A stretch of DNA of 64,000 nucleotides from Bacillus marinisedimentorum (GTDB lineage: Bacteria; Bacillota; Bacilli; Bacillales; Bacillaceae_O). Below are positions 63,770-64,000 of this stretch, in pieces. Each line of letters begins with the position of its first letter. Positions within the stretch are counted from its first letter, which is position 1. Under the pieces are notes generated by a model. It ran no database searches. It was not told where the DNA came from and was given only the letters and a program-made list of their open reading frames with translations. Made by a program: the position numbers and the translations under genes. The DNA is taken from the NCBI RefSeq assembly GCF_001644195.2, contig NZ_LWBL02000015.1, positions 53,427-117,426 on the forward strand, read 5' to 3'.

Positions 63770-63806
63770 AATACCCGGTCCTGTTGGAGGGCCGGGTATT
63801 TTTTTG
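63770..63806 (+). terminator. Terminator of the alpha-glucoside operon
   Basis: AATACCCGG/CCGGGTATT with a longer inner loop, followed by seven T. The remaining 190 bases to the window edge show nothing identifiable. Confidence 0.88.
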
Positions 63807-64000
63807 TTGACGGTTGAAGCGGGGCGAGAGTGCAAAGGGCGGAAGTTGATTGAGTTGATTGTAAATCTGACGGTAAATCGGAAAACTTGATTGGAAAGTC
63901 ATTTTATAACGAATGAATAAAGCGCGGCGTAAAACGGTTTAGTGGGCGTGAAAGCGGACTTCGGGCTGAACGCTTTTCCCTAAACGGTGTGAACAGGCGT

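Overview
The window looks like chromosomal DNA of an aerobic, endospore-forming member of the Bacillaceae. Supporting this are Bacillus-type ribosome binding sites with frequent TTG/GTG starts, a catabolite-control (cre) box, a SigB-type promoter, a PyrR-type attenuator, a CwlC-like amidase without signal peptide, an InhA-type M6 protease, a spore-coat-like proline-rich protein, mqo, and short GC-rich intergenic repeats of a kind seen in bacilli. No rRNA, tRNA, CRISPR array, prophage or intact insertion sequence was found.

Layout. 1-6.2 kb: an ECF sigma factor with its DUF4179 membrane partner, a PadR regulator with a perfect inverted-repeat operator, a P-loop kinase-like protein, a TipAS-type MerR regulator and a repeat-rich composite element. 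6.2-18.9 kb: malate:quinone oxidoreductase, class I aldolase, a three-gene heme-dependent amine N-demethylase cluster, a DUF421 protein, a prolyl-hydroxylase-like oxygenase, the codB-codA cytosine salvage operon behind a PyrR-type leader, two TM2 proteins and a DUF3298 protein. 18.9-35.7 kb: MscS channel, ferritin-like protein, K+/H+ antiporter, DUF305 and DUF438 proteins, a FrnE/DsbA-family oxidoreductase whose active-site codon is TGA, MFS and TauE/SafE transporters, amidase, BmrR-like regulator, TraB-family protein and YpfJ-type metallopeptidase. 35.7-41.7 kb: flavin reductase, a broken beta-propeller gene, a KGG-repeat stress protein, a phospholipase D-like enzyme, malic enzyme and a small HAD protein. 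42-45.4 kb: a helix-turn-helix protein fused to a degenerate F1-ATPase beta subunit, then a ParM-like actin, a ParR-like partner and a cluster of GTATAC palindromes that looks like a centromere. 45.5-57 kb: a decayed ThrE gene, InhA protease, 5'-nucleotidase, purine permease, a two-component system, two small proteins, RarD and a TtcA-like enzyme. 57-64 kb: an AraC regulator divergent from an alpha-glucoside operon (binding lipoprotein, two permeases, GH65 phosphorylase) under a cre box.

The two observations that most deserve follow-up are (1) the FrnE-family gene at 26519-27139 (minus), where TGA replaces the first cysteine codon of the CPFC active site and is followed by a SECIS-like hairpin, so it may be a selenoprotein that ordinary gene calling would truncate; and (2) the 347-residue protein at 42089-43132, in which the N-terminal barrel of an ATP synthase beta subunit is replaced by a DNA-binding domain and the Walker A lysine is lost, beside a chromosomal ParM/ParR/parC-like segregation cassette. 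Neither has been tested against a database here.

The intergenic gaps of 4.1-4.8, 18.9-19.8 and 25.6-26.5 kb are filled mainly with copies and fragments of one GC-rich hairpin repeat. A second repeat occurs near 29.9 and 37.6 kb.
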